Below, piece by piece: positions 1-8,736 of a DNA stretch of 64,000 bases. Within the stretch, counting starts at the first letter, position 1. Every line of letters begins with the position of its first letter. Below the pieces are notes generated by a model, which was given only the letters and a program-made list of their open reading frames with translations, made no database searches and was not told the DNA's origin. The translations under genes and the position numbers were made by a program. Source of the stretch: Candidatus Undinarchaeales archaeon (GTDB taxonomy: Archaea; SpSt-1190; JASMDC01); the NCBI GenBank assembly GCA_030753015.1, contig JASMDC010000001.1, positions 1 through 64,000 on the forward strand, given 5' to 3'.

Positions 1-107
1 GCGACAACGGTCGCGTCCTGGAGACCTGAATCCTGCCAACGATGAGCAAAGCTGAGAATGCTGGCTGATCGGTTGAAGTAGGGATTTTTCAGGGGCAGGG
101 TGATGGA

Positions 108-231
108 TGCTTATAAGAACGCTACGATCAACATTCAGGATCGCTCAGGGTGGGGACCACCCGATGCGCCCGTGGAGCTGGGAACAGCGTCGAAGCGGGA
201 AGCCCCTCTGCTTGGAGAGGGGTAGTTCACC
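108..231 (+). ncRNA. Orphan IS200/IS605 right-end / omega-RNA-like element (no TnpB)
   Basis: The stretch ends with the hairpin arrangement seen at IS200/IS605 right ends: GAAGCCCC, a stem CCCCTC (203-208) paired with GAGGGG (217-222), then TAGTTCAC ending at 230. A second perfect hairpin, GGGTGG (148-153) with CCACCC (157-162), lies upstream, as in TnpB guide RNAs. In known elements this segment overlaps the 3' end of tnpB and is transcribed as omega RNA, with the guide taken from the DNA just past TTCAC. Here no TnpB C-terminus is readable in the three forward frames of bases 1-107. A TATA-like GCTTATAAG lies at 109-117, so the element could have its own promoter. It may be a relic, a PATE-like non-autonomous copy or a retained guide RNA. 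The resemblance is from memory of the family, not from an alignment. Confidence 0.55.
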
Positions 232-253
232 ATGCCTCCCCGGTTCGATGCCG

Positions 254-1282
<1,029 letters not shown>

Positions 1283-1283
1283 A

Positions 1284-1628
1284 CTACATCTCCTTCTTCC
1301 TGACGATCTTGCGCATCTGGGTCGAGTGGGCGAGGGTGATGCCCGCCACCATGGCGGCACCCACGTGCACGGCCTCCATCATCTCCTCTTTGGACGCTCC
1401 CAGAGAGAGGAGCTTGTTCGTGTAGGCATCGATGCAGTAGGGGCAGTGGTGGGTCGTGGCGACCGCTAGGGCGATGAGCGCCTTCTCCCGCTCTGTGAGC
1501 ACGCCCTCGCTCGTGGCCTTGTCGTAGTAGTCGAAGAAGGCCGCGCCCTGTTCGGGGGCGTCCTCGCTGATGTTCGGGAAGTCGGCCAGGTCCTCAGGGA
1601 CGTAGTAGCTCTTGTCCATCATCATCAC
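1284..1628 (-). CDS. AhpD-like carboxymuconolactone decarboxylase family protein (arsenosugar-associated)
   Basis: A 114-residue all-helical AhpD/CMD-type protein. The CxxC redox pair sits in HHCPYCIDAYTN (about residues 60-71), the usual AhpD active-site layout with a preceding histidine. Small proteins of this type occur next to arsS in many bacteria as an arsenosugar-associated peroxidase-like family, and here the two genes are one base apart. The start is ambiguous: a GTG at 1628 is followed by three consecutive ATG codons down to 1619. A 75-nt gap separates it from the lipoprotein gene upstream, so it may have a weak promoter of its own. Its exact role (peroxide or arsenical redox chemistry) is not established. 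Confidence 0.85.
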   Translation of the reverse strand: MMMMDKSYYVPEDLADFPNISEDAPEQGAAFFDYYDKATSEGVLTEREKALIALAVATTHHCPYCIDAYTNKLLSLGASKEEMMEAVHVGAAMVAGITLAHSTQMRKIVRKKEM

Positions 1629-1703
1629 GTTCTTGGAGTGTTCTGGGGGTCGATTGAGTTCAAGGACATAACAATATCAATCTTCGCGGTCCGGTACGCT
1701 CCC

Positions 1704-2669
1704 TCACAAGCAGATCCAGAAGAACTCGACGTACGCGGGGGATGTGATGGTCCTGGTGTCCGAGGGTATGTGGATATGGTTGCCCCGGAACCCGTCGAAC
1801 TCCGGCTCGCCCGCCTCGTACACGAACCCGCACGTGCTGTACGACTCATCCTTATCGATCCGATGGACCCAGTAGCTGCGTACGATACCGGCCGCACCGA
1901 TTGAATCGTACCAGGTCAAGTCGTAGGTGAGCCGCCCGAGATCGCCCAGGGACATGATGACGTCGATGGCGGTGATGGTCCCGGGCTTGAAGGTATCGGA
2001 GCGAAGGTCATGTGAGGTGACGAGGACGTTGGTGAAGCGGAGGTCCGCAGTAGGGCCCCGGATGATGACATTGGGGACGATGACCGTTCCGTTGTTCGCC
2101 CTCTTGCGCACCACTTCCGCCCTGAACGTGGCATAGATACGCTCGAGCACCTCGGGCCGCTGATGGTACAATCGGACGTACATGCGGTCCTTGTGGGGGT
2201 AGTGGTCCATGCGATACACGTTGTTCTCGGGCCAGCCACCGTCGTAGTACGCCTGGGTCCACCAGCCGCTCTCGTCGTTGATCGTGTCGATGATGTGGGT
2301 GTCCATGTCCTCGTCAAGGTGATAGACCATCCGGATGTCCCCTCGCTCGTGGAGATGGACGAGGATGTCGAACACAGAGAAGTGCCCGTCCCGGAAGAGG
2401 TCCGGGCGGACCGTCCTCACGTTCGCCGGCTCATACCCGAAATTGCCGACACCGGTGATCATCACCTCGCCCGGCTGGTCGAAGTCCGTATCCTTGACCT
2501 CACCAAGGACCTTGTTCCCCTCCCCTAACGGGATCTGTGTGGTGTTGGCCTTCGTGAGGTCCTCGGTGACCGGTGGACGCTCCAACCGGCCGGAGGTGCA
2601 GCCTGCGCCGACAAGTAGTAGAATGGCGAGACCGGTAGCCATCATTGGATTCAGGATAGATTGGTTCAT
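1704..2669 (-). CDS. Predicted lipoprotein of unknown function
   Basis: A 321-residue exported protein. It starts with a short N-region, a hydrophobic stretch (about residues 10-22) and a lipobox-like LLVGAGC, so C24 would be the lipidated residue. The rest is soluble and beta-rich by appearance, with no motif I recognise. It begins inside the end of the TVP38 gene (ATGA overlap, 2666-2669), so the two are almost certainly translated from one message. The position within an arsenosugar-type operon suggests an envelope function linked to that pathway, but nothing in the sequence shows a reaction. Confidence 0.7.
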   Translation of the reverse strand: MNQSILNPMMATGLAILLLVGAGCTSGRLERPPVTEDLTKANTTQIPLGEGNKVLGEVKDTDFDQPGEVMITGVGNFGYEPANVRTVRPDLFRDGHFSVFDILVHLHERGDIRMVYHLDEDMDTHIIDTINDESGWWTQAYYDGGWPENNVYRMDHYPHKDRMYVRLYHQRPEVLERIYATFRAEVVRKRANNGTVIVPNVIIRGPTADLRFTNVLVTSHDLRSDTFKPGTITAIDVIMSLGDLGRLTYDLTWYDSIGAAGIVRSYWVHRIDKDESYSTCGFVYEAGEPEFDGFRGNHIHIPSDTRTITSPAYVEFFWICL

Positions 2670-3370
2670 GGTGATGTCCCTCCATCGATGTCTTCATCCT
2701 GCTGCTGCCACCGCATGCGCTTCTGGACGAGGAAAAGGACCATGATGATCATCACAGCGATGAGTATGTTGGTGATGCTGGAGAGGTCAGAAATACTATG
2801 GCCGAGGTAAACGAAGGCGAAAGCGCCAGGGATGATGCCGATGAAGGTTGCTAACGTATAATCGCGGAAGGAAACAGCGGTGAGCCCGAGGCCGTAGTTC
2901 TGGACGTCGTAGGGGGCGTTGGGGACGAGCCTGATCATGAGCACCGTCAGAAATCCGTTGCGCTCGATACGTTCATCCAGGTCCGCGAAAGAGCCCGAGA
3001 TGTAGCTCTCTACTGCCTCTCGCCCCGCGAGACGCGCGATGAGAAAGGACACCAGGGCGTTGAGCCCGCCGCCGATGACTGAGTACACCGTCCCCCACAG
3101 CGGGCCGAAGGTGAGCCCACCGATCATGGTCAGCATTCCAGAGGGGAATAACACAAGTGACCTTACCGTGTAGAACGTGATGTACGCAACCGGCGCCAGC
3201 GGACCGAAGGAGAGGAAGATCTCCTTTATTATTCGTGGATCGAGCGCCGTGTAATCCACATCGAGGGCCAGCAAGGCGATGAGGACCAGCACGAAGAAGA
3301 GGACTACCAAACCGATCTTCGCGGAGGGTCGATCCTTCCAGGACACACGAGGATCCTCGACATCGTCCAT
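2666..3370 (-). CDS. TVP38/TMEM64 family (SNARE-associated / DedA-like) membrane protein
   Basis: A 234-residue integral membrane protein with an N-terminal helix (about residues 18-38), several central segments and a C-terminal helix (about 200-218). The glycine-rich core matches the family: FPSGMLTMIGGLTFGPLWGT, an IGGGLNALVSFLIARLAGR segment and LVPNAPYDVQNYGLGLT. Relatives act in lipid scrambling or transport and are often encoded beside, or fused to, mercuric-reductase-like flavoproteins. That pairing is seen here, with the start 2 nt after the flavoprotein stop. The substrate is unknown. Confidence 0.85.
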   Translation of the reverse strand: MDDVEDPRVSWKDRPSAKIGLVVLFFVLVLIALLALDVDYTALDPRIIKEIFLSFGPLAPVAYITFYTVRSLVLFPSGMLTMIGGLTFGPLWGTVYSVIGGGLNALVSFLIARLAGREAVESYISGSFADLDERIERNGFLTVLMIRLVPNAPYDVQNYGLGLTAVSFRDYTLATFIGIIPGAFAFVYLGHSISDLSSITNILIAVMIIMVLFLVQKRMRWQQQDEDIDGGTSP

Positions 3371-3372
3371 GA

Positions 3373-4815
3373 CTACACGCTCTTGAACATACCCATTATG
3401 TAGCGCAGCCAGGGCTTATTGGTACGCTCGAGCAGCGGTTTAGCGGCTGTCTTCTTCACCAGCTCGGAGAGCGTGGGGTAGATGAACAGCGTCTGTGAGA
3501 CCTTGGACAGACCGAGCCCGGCGGACTTGGCGATAAGAAATCCCTGGATGAGTTCGGAGGCGTGAGCACCAACAATGTGAGCGCCCAGAAGGTTGTCACG
3601 TGAGTCGGTGATGATCTTGAGAAAACCCTCGGTCTCCACGTCGGTCGTGGCACGGTCGCTGGCGTCGTACCCCGTTGTGAACACCTGGAGGTCGTCATTG
3701 TACCTGTCCCGTGCCTCGGCCTCTGTGAGACCGAGATGGGCGATCTCGGGTTCGGTGAACGTGGCCCAGGCGATGTTCTCGTAGTTCACCTTTTGGCGCA
3801 CGAGGGGCAGGTTGACGAACAGGGCGTTGCGCACGCACACCATGGCCTCATAAGCGGCCACGTGGCTGAACTGGTAGGGAGGGACCACGTCGCCGCAGGC
3901 GAACACGTTCTCGTTGGTGGTCTGAAGGTACTCGTTGACCTTCAGCTGACCGCGCTCCACCTCTATTCCCGCCTTCTCCAGTTCGAGGCCTTTCAGGTTG
4001 GGCTTGCGTCCTACTGCGACGAGCACCAGAGCGGCTGAGACCTCCACGACCTTCCCGTCCGGATCCTCGAGGACGGCCACTGCACGTCCACCTTCCTTGC
4101 GGAAGGCCGTGGCCTTGTGACCTATGAGCAAGGTCATACCCTCCTTCTCGAGCTGGTCGTTGAGGGCCTGGGACACATCGATGTCCTCACGAATAAGGAT
4201 CCTCTCGGCCATCTCCACCAGGGTGACCTTCACTCCGAGGCGTGTGAGGGCCTGGCCCAGCTCGAGACCGATGGGTCCTCCCCCGAGCACGATTAGATCA
4301 GCGGGAAGCTCGTCCAGGTCGAAGATAGTGGTGTTGTCGAGGTAGTCGAGCTCGGTGAGTCCAGGTATGGGTGGGATAACCGGGCTCGAACCCGTGCACA
4401 GGATGAAACGCTTTCCCTTGATGGCCGTACCGTCCACCTCGACAGTACCGCGGTCCACGAACCGCGGAGAGCCGAACAGGACCTTGATACCGCGATCCTC
4501 GAAGACCTCGGCGGGGTGGTGGCTCTCGATCTCCTTGACGACATCCCGCACATGGGACATCACCCTGTCCGTACTAGGTGCGAATCCCTCGGGGAGCTCG
4601 ATACCATACTCCTTGGCGCGCGCGAAAGACCTTGCCACTGAAGCGGACTTGAGAAGTGCCTTGGATGGCACGCACCCGAAGCGCGTGCACTCGCCCCCTA
4701 GTCTATCCTTCTCTATCATGCACGTCTTCGTGTCCATGGCACTGGCAACGCTGGATGAGAACAGTCCGCCGGCCCCTCCACCGATGACGACCAGGTCGAA
4801 CTCTAGGCTCTCCAT
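3373..4815 (-). CDS. FAD-dependent pyridine nucleotide-disulfide oxidoreductase (mercuric reductase / dihydrolipoyl dehydrogenase-like)
   Basis: A 480-residue class I flavoprotein disulfide reductase. The FAD-binding GGGAGG lies at residues 12-17 and the redox pair C43/C48 in GGECTRFGCVPSK. A second nucleotide-binding GGGPIGLELG follows in the middle, then the FAD-contacting ACGDV, and a C-terminal dimerisation domain. The final segment has YPTLSELVKK where dihydrolipoyl dehydrogenases carry HAHPTLSE, so the catalytic histidine of true Lpd is missing. The paired vicinal cysteines of MerA are also absent. The substrate is therefore open; the TVP38 neighbour and arsenosugar context argue against a 2-oxoacid dehydrogenase role. 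TTGAAAAAC near 4842 on the minus strand could be an internal promoter about 27 nt before the start. Confidence 0.85.
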   Translation of the reverse strand: MESLEFDLVVIGGGAGGLFSSSVASAMDTKTCMIEKDRLGGECTRFGCVPSKALLKSASVARSFARAKEYGIELPEGFAPSTDRVMSHVRDVVKEIESHHPAEVFEDRGIKVLFGSPRFVDRGTVEVDGTAIKGKRFILCTGSSPVIPPIPGLTELDYLDNTTIFDLDELPADLIVLGGGPIGLELGQALTRLGVKVTLVEMAERILIREDIDVSQALNDQLEKEGMTLLIGHKATAFRKEGGRAVAVLEDPDGKVVEVSAALVLVAVGRKPNLKGLELEKAGIEVERGQLKVNEYLQTTNENVFACGDVVPPYQFSHVAAYEAMVCVRNALFVNLPLVRQKVNYENIAWATFTEPEIAHLGLTEAEARDRYNDDLQVFTTGYDASDRATTDVETEGFLKIITDSRDNLLGAHIVGAHASELIQGFLIAKSAGLGLSKVSQTLFIYPTLSELVKKTAAKPLLERTNKPWLRYIMGMFKSV

Positions 4816-4862
4816 ATCCTACTATCGGGAGCACATGTTTTTCAAGGTGTTGGTAGTCGCTG

Positions 4863-5546
4863 CTACTCGCTAAGGAGGTCCGGACGCTCGTCCAGGTACT
4901 TCATGGTCCTGGACGAGGAGAACGACGTGTGCCGGTTACGCCTAACGAGCGCTCGGACATCTGCGATGGTGTCAACGTCCCCCCAGGGCGGGAGGAAATG
5001 GAGCGTGCGACGTGCCTGGGCGAGAGCGTCGAGCGTGCACCCGAGCACCTCGAACGTGCTCCACGGGATGTCTACGAACACGTCCGCTGTGAATCCCTTG
5101 TGTGAGAAACCGATGAGGTAGTACCCACCGTCCTGGGCCGGTCCGATCACCGAGTCGTAGCCATCCAGCGCATCGAACGCCTCTCGCACCAGTGCCTGCT
5201 CCAGGTCGGGACTGTCGCTGCCCACGAGCACGACTCGTTCGTACCCCTCGTCGAAGGCCGTCCGGAAGGCGTCGGCCATCCGCGCTCCCAGATCATCGCC
5301 CTGCTGCGGTCGGTACACCCGGTCCTTGCCGAGCCAGGCGGCGATGTCATCCATGGAGCCGGGCGGATGGACGCAGACGATCACTGGCACACCGATCCCA
5401 TCCACAATAGCGAGGGCGTCCTCAACGAAGCAGCGATAGAGGTCCGCTGCCTCCTCGGTCCCCAGCTCGATGGACAGACGGGTCTTGACCTCGCCCGGTA
5501 CGGGTCGCTTGACGAACACCATCACACACCGGTCATCACCGCTCAT
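4863..5546 (-). CDS. TIGR04282-type arsenosugar biosynthesis glycosyltransferase (DUF2064)
   Basis: A 227-residue protein of the DUF2064/TIGR04282 group, a nucleotide-sugar-transferase-like fold linked to arsenosugar synthesis. Recognisable features are the N-terminal VFVKRPVPGEVKTRL, the central VLVGSDSPDL with its acidic metal/nucleotide site, and IGPAQDGGYYLIG further on. ATG at 5546 overlaps the upstream stop as ATGA and lies about 8 nt after GGAGGT; ATG at 5552 is an alternative. It is translationally coupled to the TIGR04283 glycosyltransferase, the usual partner. Confidence 0.88.
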   Translation of the reverse strand: MSGDDRCVMVFVKRPVPGEVKTRLSIELGTEEAADLYRCFVEDALAIVDGIGVPVIVCVHPPGSMDDIAAWLGKDRVYRPQQGDDLGARMADAFRTAFDEGYERVVLVGSDSPDLEQALVREAFDALDGYDSVIGPAQDGGYYLIGFSHKGFTADVFVDIPWSTFEVLGCTLDALAQARRTLHFLPPWGDVDTIADVRALVRRNRHTSFSSSRTMKYLDERPDLLSE

Positions 5547-6283
5547 CCGCATCCACCTCCATGTCCTGGATCAGGATAGTAGCGGGCCAGGGTGGTCGGG
5601 GACACACCCAGGTGGAAGAGGGCCAGGAGCACGGAGTTGCGCAGGGATGTGTAGATAAGACCTTCCTCCTCCCATCGCCGGGCAGAGGTGACCGCACGGT
5701 CCGGTAGGATGACGATGGGCTCTCCGCGACGCCTGATTCGTCCCATGAGCTCGACGTCCTCCATGAGGGGGATGTCCGCGAACCCGCCGATGCGCTGGAA
5801 GTAGTCACGCTCCATGAAGAAGGCCTGGTCGCCATAAGGTACGCGTGTAAGACGGGCCCGCAGAGAGCCCAATCGGGCGTTCAGTCGCACCAATGGATTG
5901 GTAGAATCGATGTCCGTGTCCAGGCAGCCGGCCACGAACCGCCCATCTTCCATGATTGCGTGGACGTGCTTCAGCGCTGAATCGGGCAGCCGGGTGTCAG
6001 CATGGAGGAACAGCAGCAATCGCCCTCGGGCGCGGGAGGCCCCGGCGTTCATCTGAAGGGCTCGGCCTTTGGGCGTCGTCATGGTCACAACATCGGGATC
6101 CTTGATACCTGATATGGTGCTCCCTTCGGGATCACCGTCCACGATGATTAGCTCGATGTTGCCGTCGAAGGGCAGCGAATGGACGTGCTCGACGAGCGTG
6201 TTGATGGTCTCTCCCTCGTTGATGGCGGGGACGATAATCGAGATGTACGATTCACCCTTGTCCCCTCCAGGTTCGACCGGCAT
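5543..6283 (-). CDS. TIGR04283-type arsenosugar biosynthesis family 2 glycosyltransferase
   Basis: A 246-residue GT2-fold glycosyltransferase. It begins with ISIIVPAINEGETINTLVEHV, then has the nucleotide-sugar DGDPEGST region and a DxD-like FLHADTRLP, and later FMERDYFQRIGGF and the acceptor-side MEDVELMGRIRRRG. This is the TIGR04283 type that accompanies arsS. An ATG at 6283, about 28 nt downstream of the TATA element at 6304-6317, is preferred to the upstream in-frame codon at 6331 because the latter would precede the expected transcription start. It is the first gene of the minus-strand arsenosugar-type operon. Confidence 0.88.
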   Translation of the reverse strand: MPVEPGGDKGESYISIIVPAINEGETINTLVEHVHSLPFDGNIELIIVDGDPEGSTISGIKDPDVVTMTTPKGRALQMNAGASRARGRLLLFLHADTRLPDSALKHVHAIMEDGRFVAGCLDTDIDSTNPLVRLNARLGSLRARLTRVPYGDQAFFMERDYFQRIGGFADIPLMEDVELMGRIRRRGEPIVILPDRAVTSARRWEEEGLIYTSLRNSVLLALFHLGVSPTTLARYYPDPGHGGGCG

Positions 6284-6303
6284 CGACCTCCGGGTGGAGG
6301 TCT

Positions 6304-6317
6304 GGATATATAAGCTT
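6304..6317. promoter_or_regulatory. Shared TATA element, divergent promoters
   Basis: GGATATATAAGCTT lies between divergent genes. On the minus strand it reads TTATATATCC about 28 nt before the ATG at 6283, which suits a leaderless or near-leaderless message for the arsenosugar operon. On the plus strand TATATAAG is 46 nt before the ATG at 6353, leaving a leader of roughly 19 nt that contains GGAG. Confidence 0.65.
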
Positions 6318-6352
6318 CGGGTGCGGACCATCGTCCAGGACGGAGCGAACAG

Positions 6353-7138
6353 ATGGCCATTCCGAGCCTGGTGGTGACGCCCAAGACCGCCGTCGCGGCG
6401 GCCTCATTCCTTGCCATCCTGTTGTTGGAGGGATGGCGCCCGCTCTTCCCGTTGAAGAAGGACCGCTGGCACCATCTGGCCCGCAATGCCACGATCACCG
6501 TCATCGCTTCGGTAGTGGTGTACCTCCTCTTCTCGTCCGTGAAGCTCTTGGTCGAGGCCCAGGTCCGTGCGAACGGTTGGGGCTTATTAGGCATGATACC
6601 ACTGACAGGTCTCCTACGGACCACCGTTGTCGTGGTGCTCTTCGACGCGTGGATGTACCTATGGCATAGAATGAACCACCGCATCCGTATCCTCTGGCGC
6701 TTTCATAGGATCCATCACACGGACGACGCCATGGACGTGTCCACCGCCTGGCGGTTCCATCCCGGTGAGCTGGTGCTCTCCGCAGCTGCAGGTCTTTTCA
6801 TCATAGCGCTCTTCGGGCTCACACTTCAGGATCTCCTCGTGTACGAGACGTTGATGCTGCCCGTGATCTATCTCCATCACTCCGACTTCTACTTACCGGG
6901 CAGGGTGGACCGGCTGCTGCGGACCGTCCTCGTCACTCCCTGGATGCACTGGGTCCACCACTCGAACAAGGGCCGTGAGCTGAACTCTAACTACGGGAGC
7001 ATCCTTTCTGTCTGGGACCGGATCGGAGGGAGCTTCCGTCTCCGCGACGATCCAGATGCCATAGTGTACGGAGTGAAAGGATTCGAGGACGAGGGATGGC
7101 AGACGGTAGTGGGAATGCTGCGCACGCCTCTGGCTTGA
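6353..7138 (+). CDS. Sterol desaturase / fatty acid hydroxylase family membrane protein
   Basis: A 261-residue integral membrane protein of the di-iron FA-hydroxylase superfamily. The histidine boxes are present: HRMNH, HRIHHT, and HWVHHS, with further histidines in LHHSDFY. Hydrophobic segments flank these boxes, as in the family. Members hydroxylate or desaturate lipids, sterols or carotenoids using O2. Length and order of boxes are normal, so the protein appears intact. It is divergently transcribed from the arsenosugar operon. The substrate is unknown, and O2 dependence is notable beside the oxygen-sensitive enzymes encoded elsewhere in the window. Confidence 0.85.
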   Translation: MAIPSLVVTPKTAVAAASFLAILLLEGWRPLFPLKKDRWHHLARNATITVIASVVVYLLFSSVKLLVEAQVRANGWGLLGMIPLTGLLRTTVVVVLFDAWMYLWHRMNHRIRILWRFHRIHHTDDAMDVSTAWRFHPGELVLSAAAGLFIIALFGLTLQDLLVYETLMLPVIYLHHSDFYLPGRVDRLLRTVLVTPWMHWVHHSNKGRELNSNYGSILSVWDRIGGSFRLRDDPDAIVYGVKGFEDEGWQTVVGMLRTPLA

Positions 7139-7145
7139 TGGCGAC

Positions 7146-8084
7146 CTACTGCTCTTTGGCCCATCCGAACCTGTCGTTCAGAACGTTCATGACGTAGCTT
7201 GGCGGGAGCGCGCCAATCTCAGTAATGATGAGGTCGACGTACTCGGCGGGCGTTATATCGAACACCGGGTTCCGCAATTGAACCCCTGGAAGCTCCTTGT
7301 CGGTGATCTCGCTGGTATCGCGCTCCTCGATGATCTCGAGGTCGCCCATGATGGTGCGCGGATCGAACTTCAGCGTCTGGGCTGCCACCAGGAACTGGAT
7401 GCGCGACTCCTTGGCGCACACGCCCAGGATGCTTGTACCGATCTTGTTGACCACGGCACCGTGGGCGGTTATAGAGTCGGCACCGACGACGATCAGGTCC
7501 ACCTTCTCCTTTTTCATCATGTAGCGCATGCCTGAGTCCACGATGAGCGTGGTGGGTACACCAGCTTCGCTCAGCTGCTGCGCGGTGAGGTATCCCTGGC
7601 CCCAGGGTCGGGTCTCATGGCAGATGGCACGCACGTCCTTGCCCTGTCGGTGCGCCTCAGCGATGACCGCGATGGCCGTGGACGAGTTGCAATGGGTCAT
7701 GATGGTGTACCCGTCCTCCACCCGACGGGCCCCGATACGTCCGATCTTCGGGATGGCCTCCTTCGTCTCTTTGATAAAAGCCTCAATCACTTTGGTCAGT
7801 TCGAGGCGGAATGTGTCGGGCCCCGGATTCTCAGCTGTCAGCCTGCGCGCGGTCACAAGAACGAAGTTCACAGCGTTGGGGAGGGTGACGGCCGAGGGGC
7901 GCGCTTTAGCCAGGAAAGCGCCGTCCTCCTCGAGCCGGGCCATCAGTTTTCCCACGTCGTCGGCCCGTTCCGCTGCCAAGGCGTCACGCATGGACGAGGC
8001 CGCTCCGACGGCGATCCGCTCCGCTCCGCGGATGCTCATGTCCTTTATCCGGTCGTGGGTCTCGATGACGTTCTCGGCCACCAT
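7146..8084 (-). CDS. e2b2: Ribose-1,5-bisphosphate isomerase (eIF2B-like family)
   Basis: A 312-residue protein of the IF-2B/MtnA superfamily that closely follows archaeal ribose-1,5-bisphosphate isomerase, which converts R15P to ribulose 1,5-bisphosphate in the archaeal AMP/nucleoside degradation pathway that ends at form III RubisCO. The catalytic cysteine is C132 in MTHCNSSTA and the partner aspartate D203 in VVGADSITAHG. The C-terminal NPVFDITPAEYVDLIITE is also characteristic. It differs from methylthioribose-1-phosphate isomerase in these motifs. Neither AMP phosphorylase nor RubisCO is in the window. The gene converges on the hydroxylase gene, 7 nt apart. Confidence 0.88.
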   Translation of the reverse strand: MVAENVIETHDRIKDMSIRGAERIAVGAASSMRDALAAERADDVGKLMARLEEDGAFLAKARPSAVTLPNAVNFVLVTARRLTAENPGPDTFRLELTKVIEAFIKETKEAIPKIGRIGARRVEDGYTIMTHCNSSTAIAVIAEAHRQGKDVRAICHETRPWGQGYLTAQQLSEAGVPTTLIVDSGMRYMMKKEKVDLIVVGADSITAHGAVVNKIGTSILGVCAKESRIQFLVAAQTLKFDPRTIMGDLEIIEERDTSEITDKELPGVQLRNPVFDITPAEYVDLIITEIGALPPSYVMNVLNDRFGWAKEQ

Positions 8085-8151
8085 GGACAGAGGACGGGAG
8101 GTAAAGCTATTTCAAGCTTGACATGACTTGTATAGGACGGGTGACTCATAC

Positions 8152-8736
8152 ATGCCCCGTGTTTCCAGCTTCAAGCCTCATGAGTACCACGACATCGTCG
8201 TGCTCATGTTGATATTCTCTCTGTTCTTCCTCGCCATCAGGGTGTCGGGGGACATAAAGGACCTGAACATGCTCGTGTTCACGGCCTGCACCGAGATCAT
8301 CATCCTCATCTGCATAGGTGAGCTCTGGGTCCACCTTGCTCACCTCGAGGTGCGTATCTGCTCCCAGGAGGTCGAGATCGAGAAGGTAGAGGCCGAGGAG
8401 GAGATCATCGAGCGCGAGCTCGAGGATGTACGGCGTGATGAGAAGCGCGTGGAGAGGGAGCTCGAGAAGGTCGAGGCCGAGGAAGAGGCGATCGAGCACG
8501 AGCTCGAAGAGGTCAAGAAGGACGAGGTGCGCCGCTCCCGTCTCGTAGGCCGCGTTGTCACGGAAATGGACCGCGACATCGATGAGGTGAAGCGAGAAGA
8601 GGAACTTGTCGAGAAGGAACTGGAAAAGGTGGAGGCCGAAGAGGAGCGGATGGGAAAGGAGCTCGAAGAGGTCAAGAAGAAGGAGAAGAAGGTCGAGAAG
8701 GAACTGAAACGTGTGGAGGGCAAGGAGAAGAGATAG
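8152..8736 (+). CDS. Two-helix membrane-anchored coiled-coil protein
   Basis: A 194-residue protein with two N-terminal membrane helices (about residues 16-34 and 44-63) followed by a very long charged coiled coil to the end. The coil carries recurring units of the form ELEKVEAEEE and ELEEVKK, spaced regularly, so it is internally repetitive. The in-frame ATG at 8152 is chosen over 8128 because MPRVSS begins just before the soluble lead-in. The stop touches the start of the 920-residue gene with no gap, so the two are probably one transcriptional unit and perhaps partners, since that product is also a coiled-coil membrane protein. Function unknown. Confidence 0.75.
   Translation: MPRVSSFKPHEYHDIVVLMLIFSLFFLAIRVSGDIKDLNMLVFTACTEIIILICIGELWVHLAHLEVRICSQEVEIEKVEAEEEIIERELEDVRRDEKRVERELEKVEAEEEAIEHELEEVKKDEVRRSRLVGRVVTEMDRDIDEVKREEELVEKELEKVEAEEERMGKELEEVKKKEKKVEKELKRVEGKEKR

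Noticed and set aside
225-250. GGTTCGATGCC resembling a tRNA T-loop
   Set aside because: The flanking bases do not form a five-pair stem and no acceptor or anticodon arm is visible. No tRNA was found anywhere in the window.
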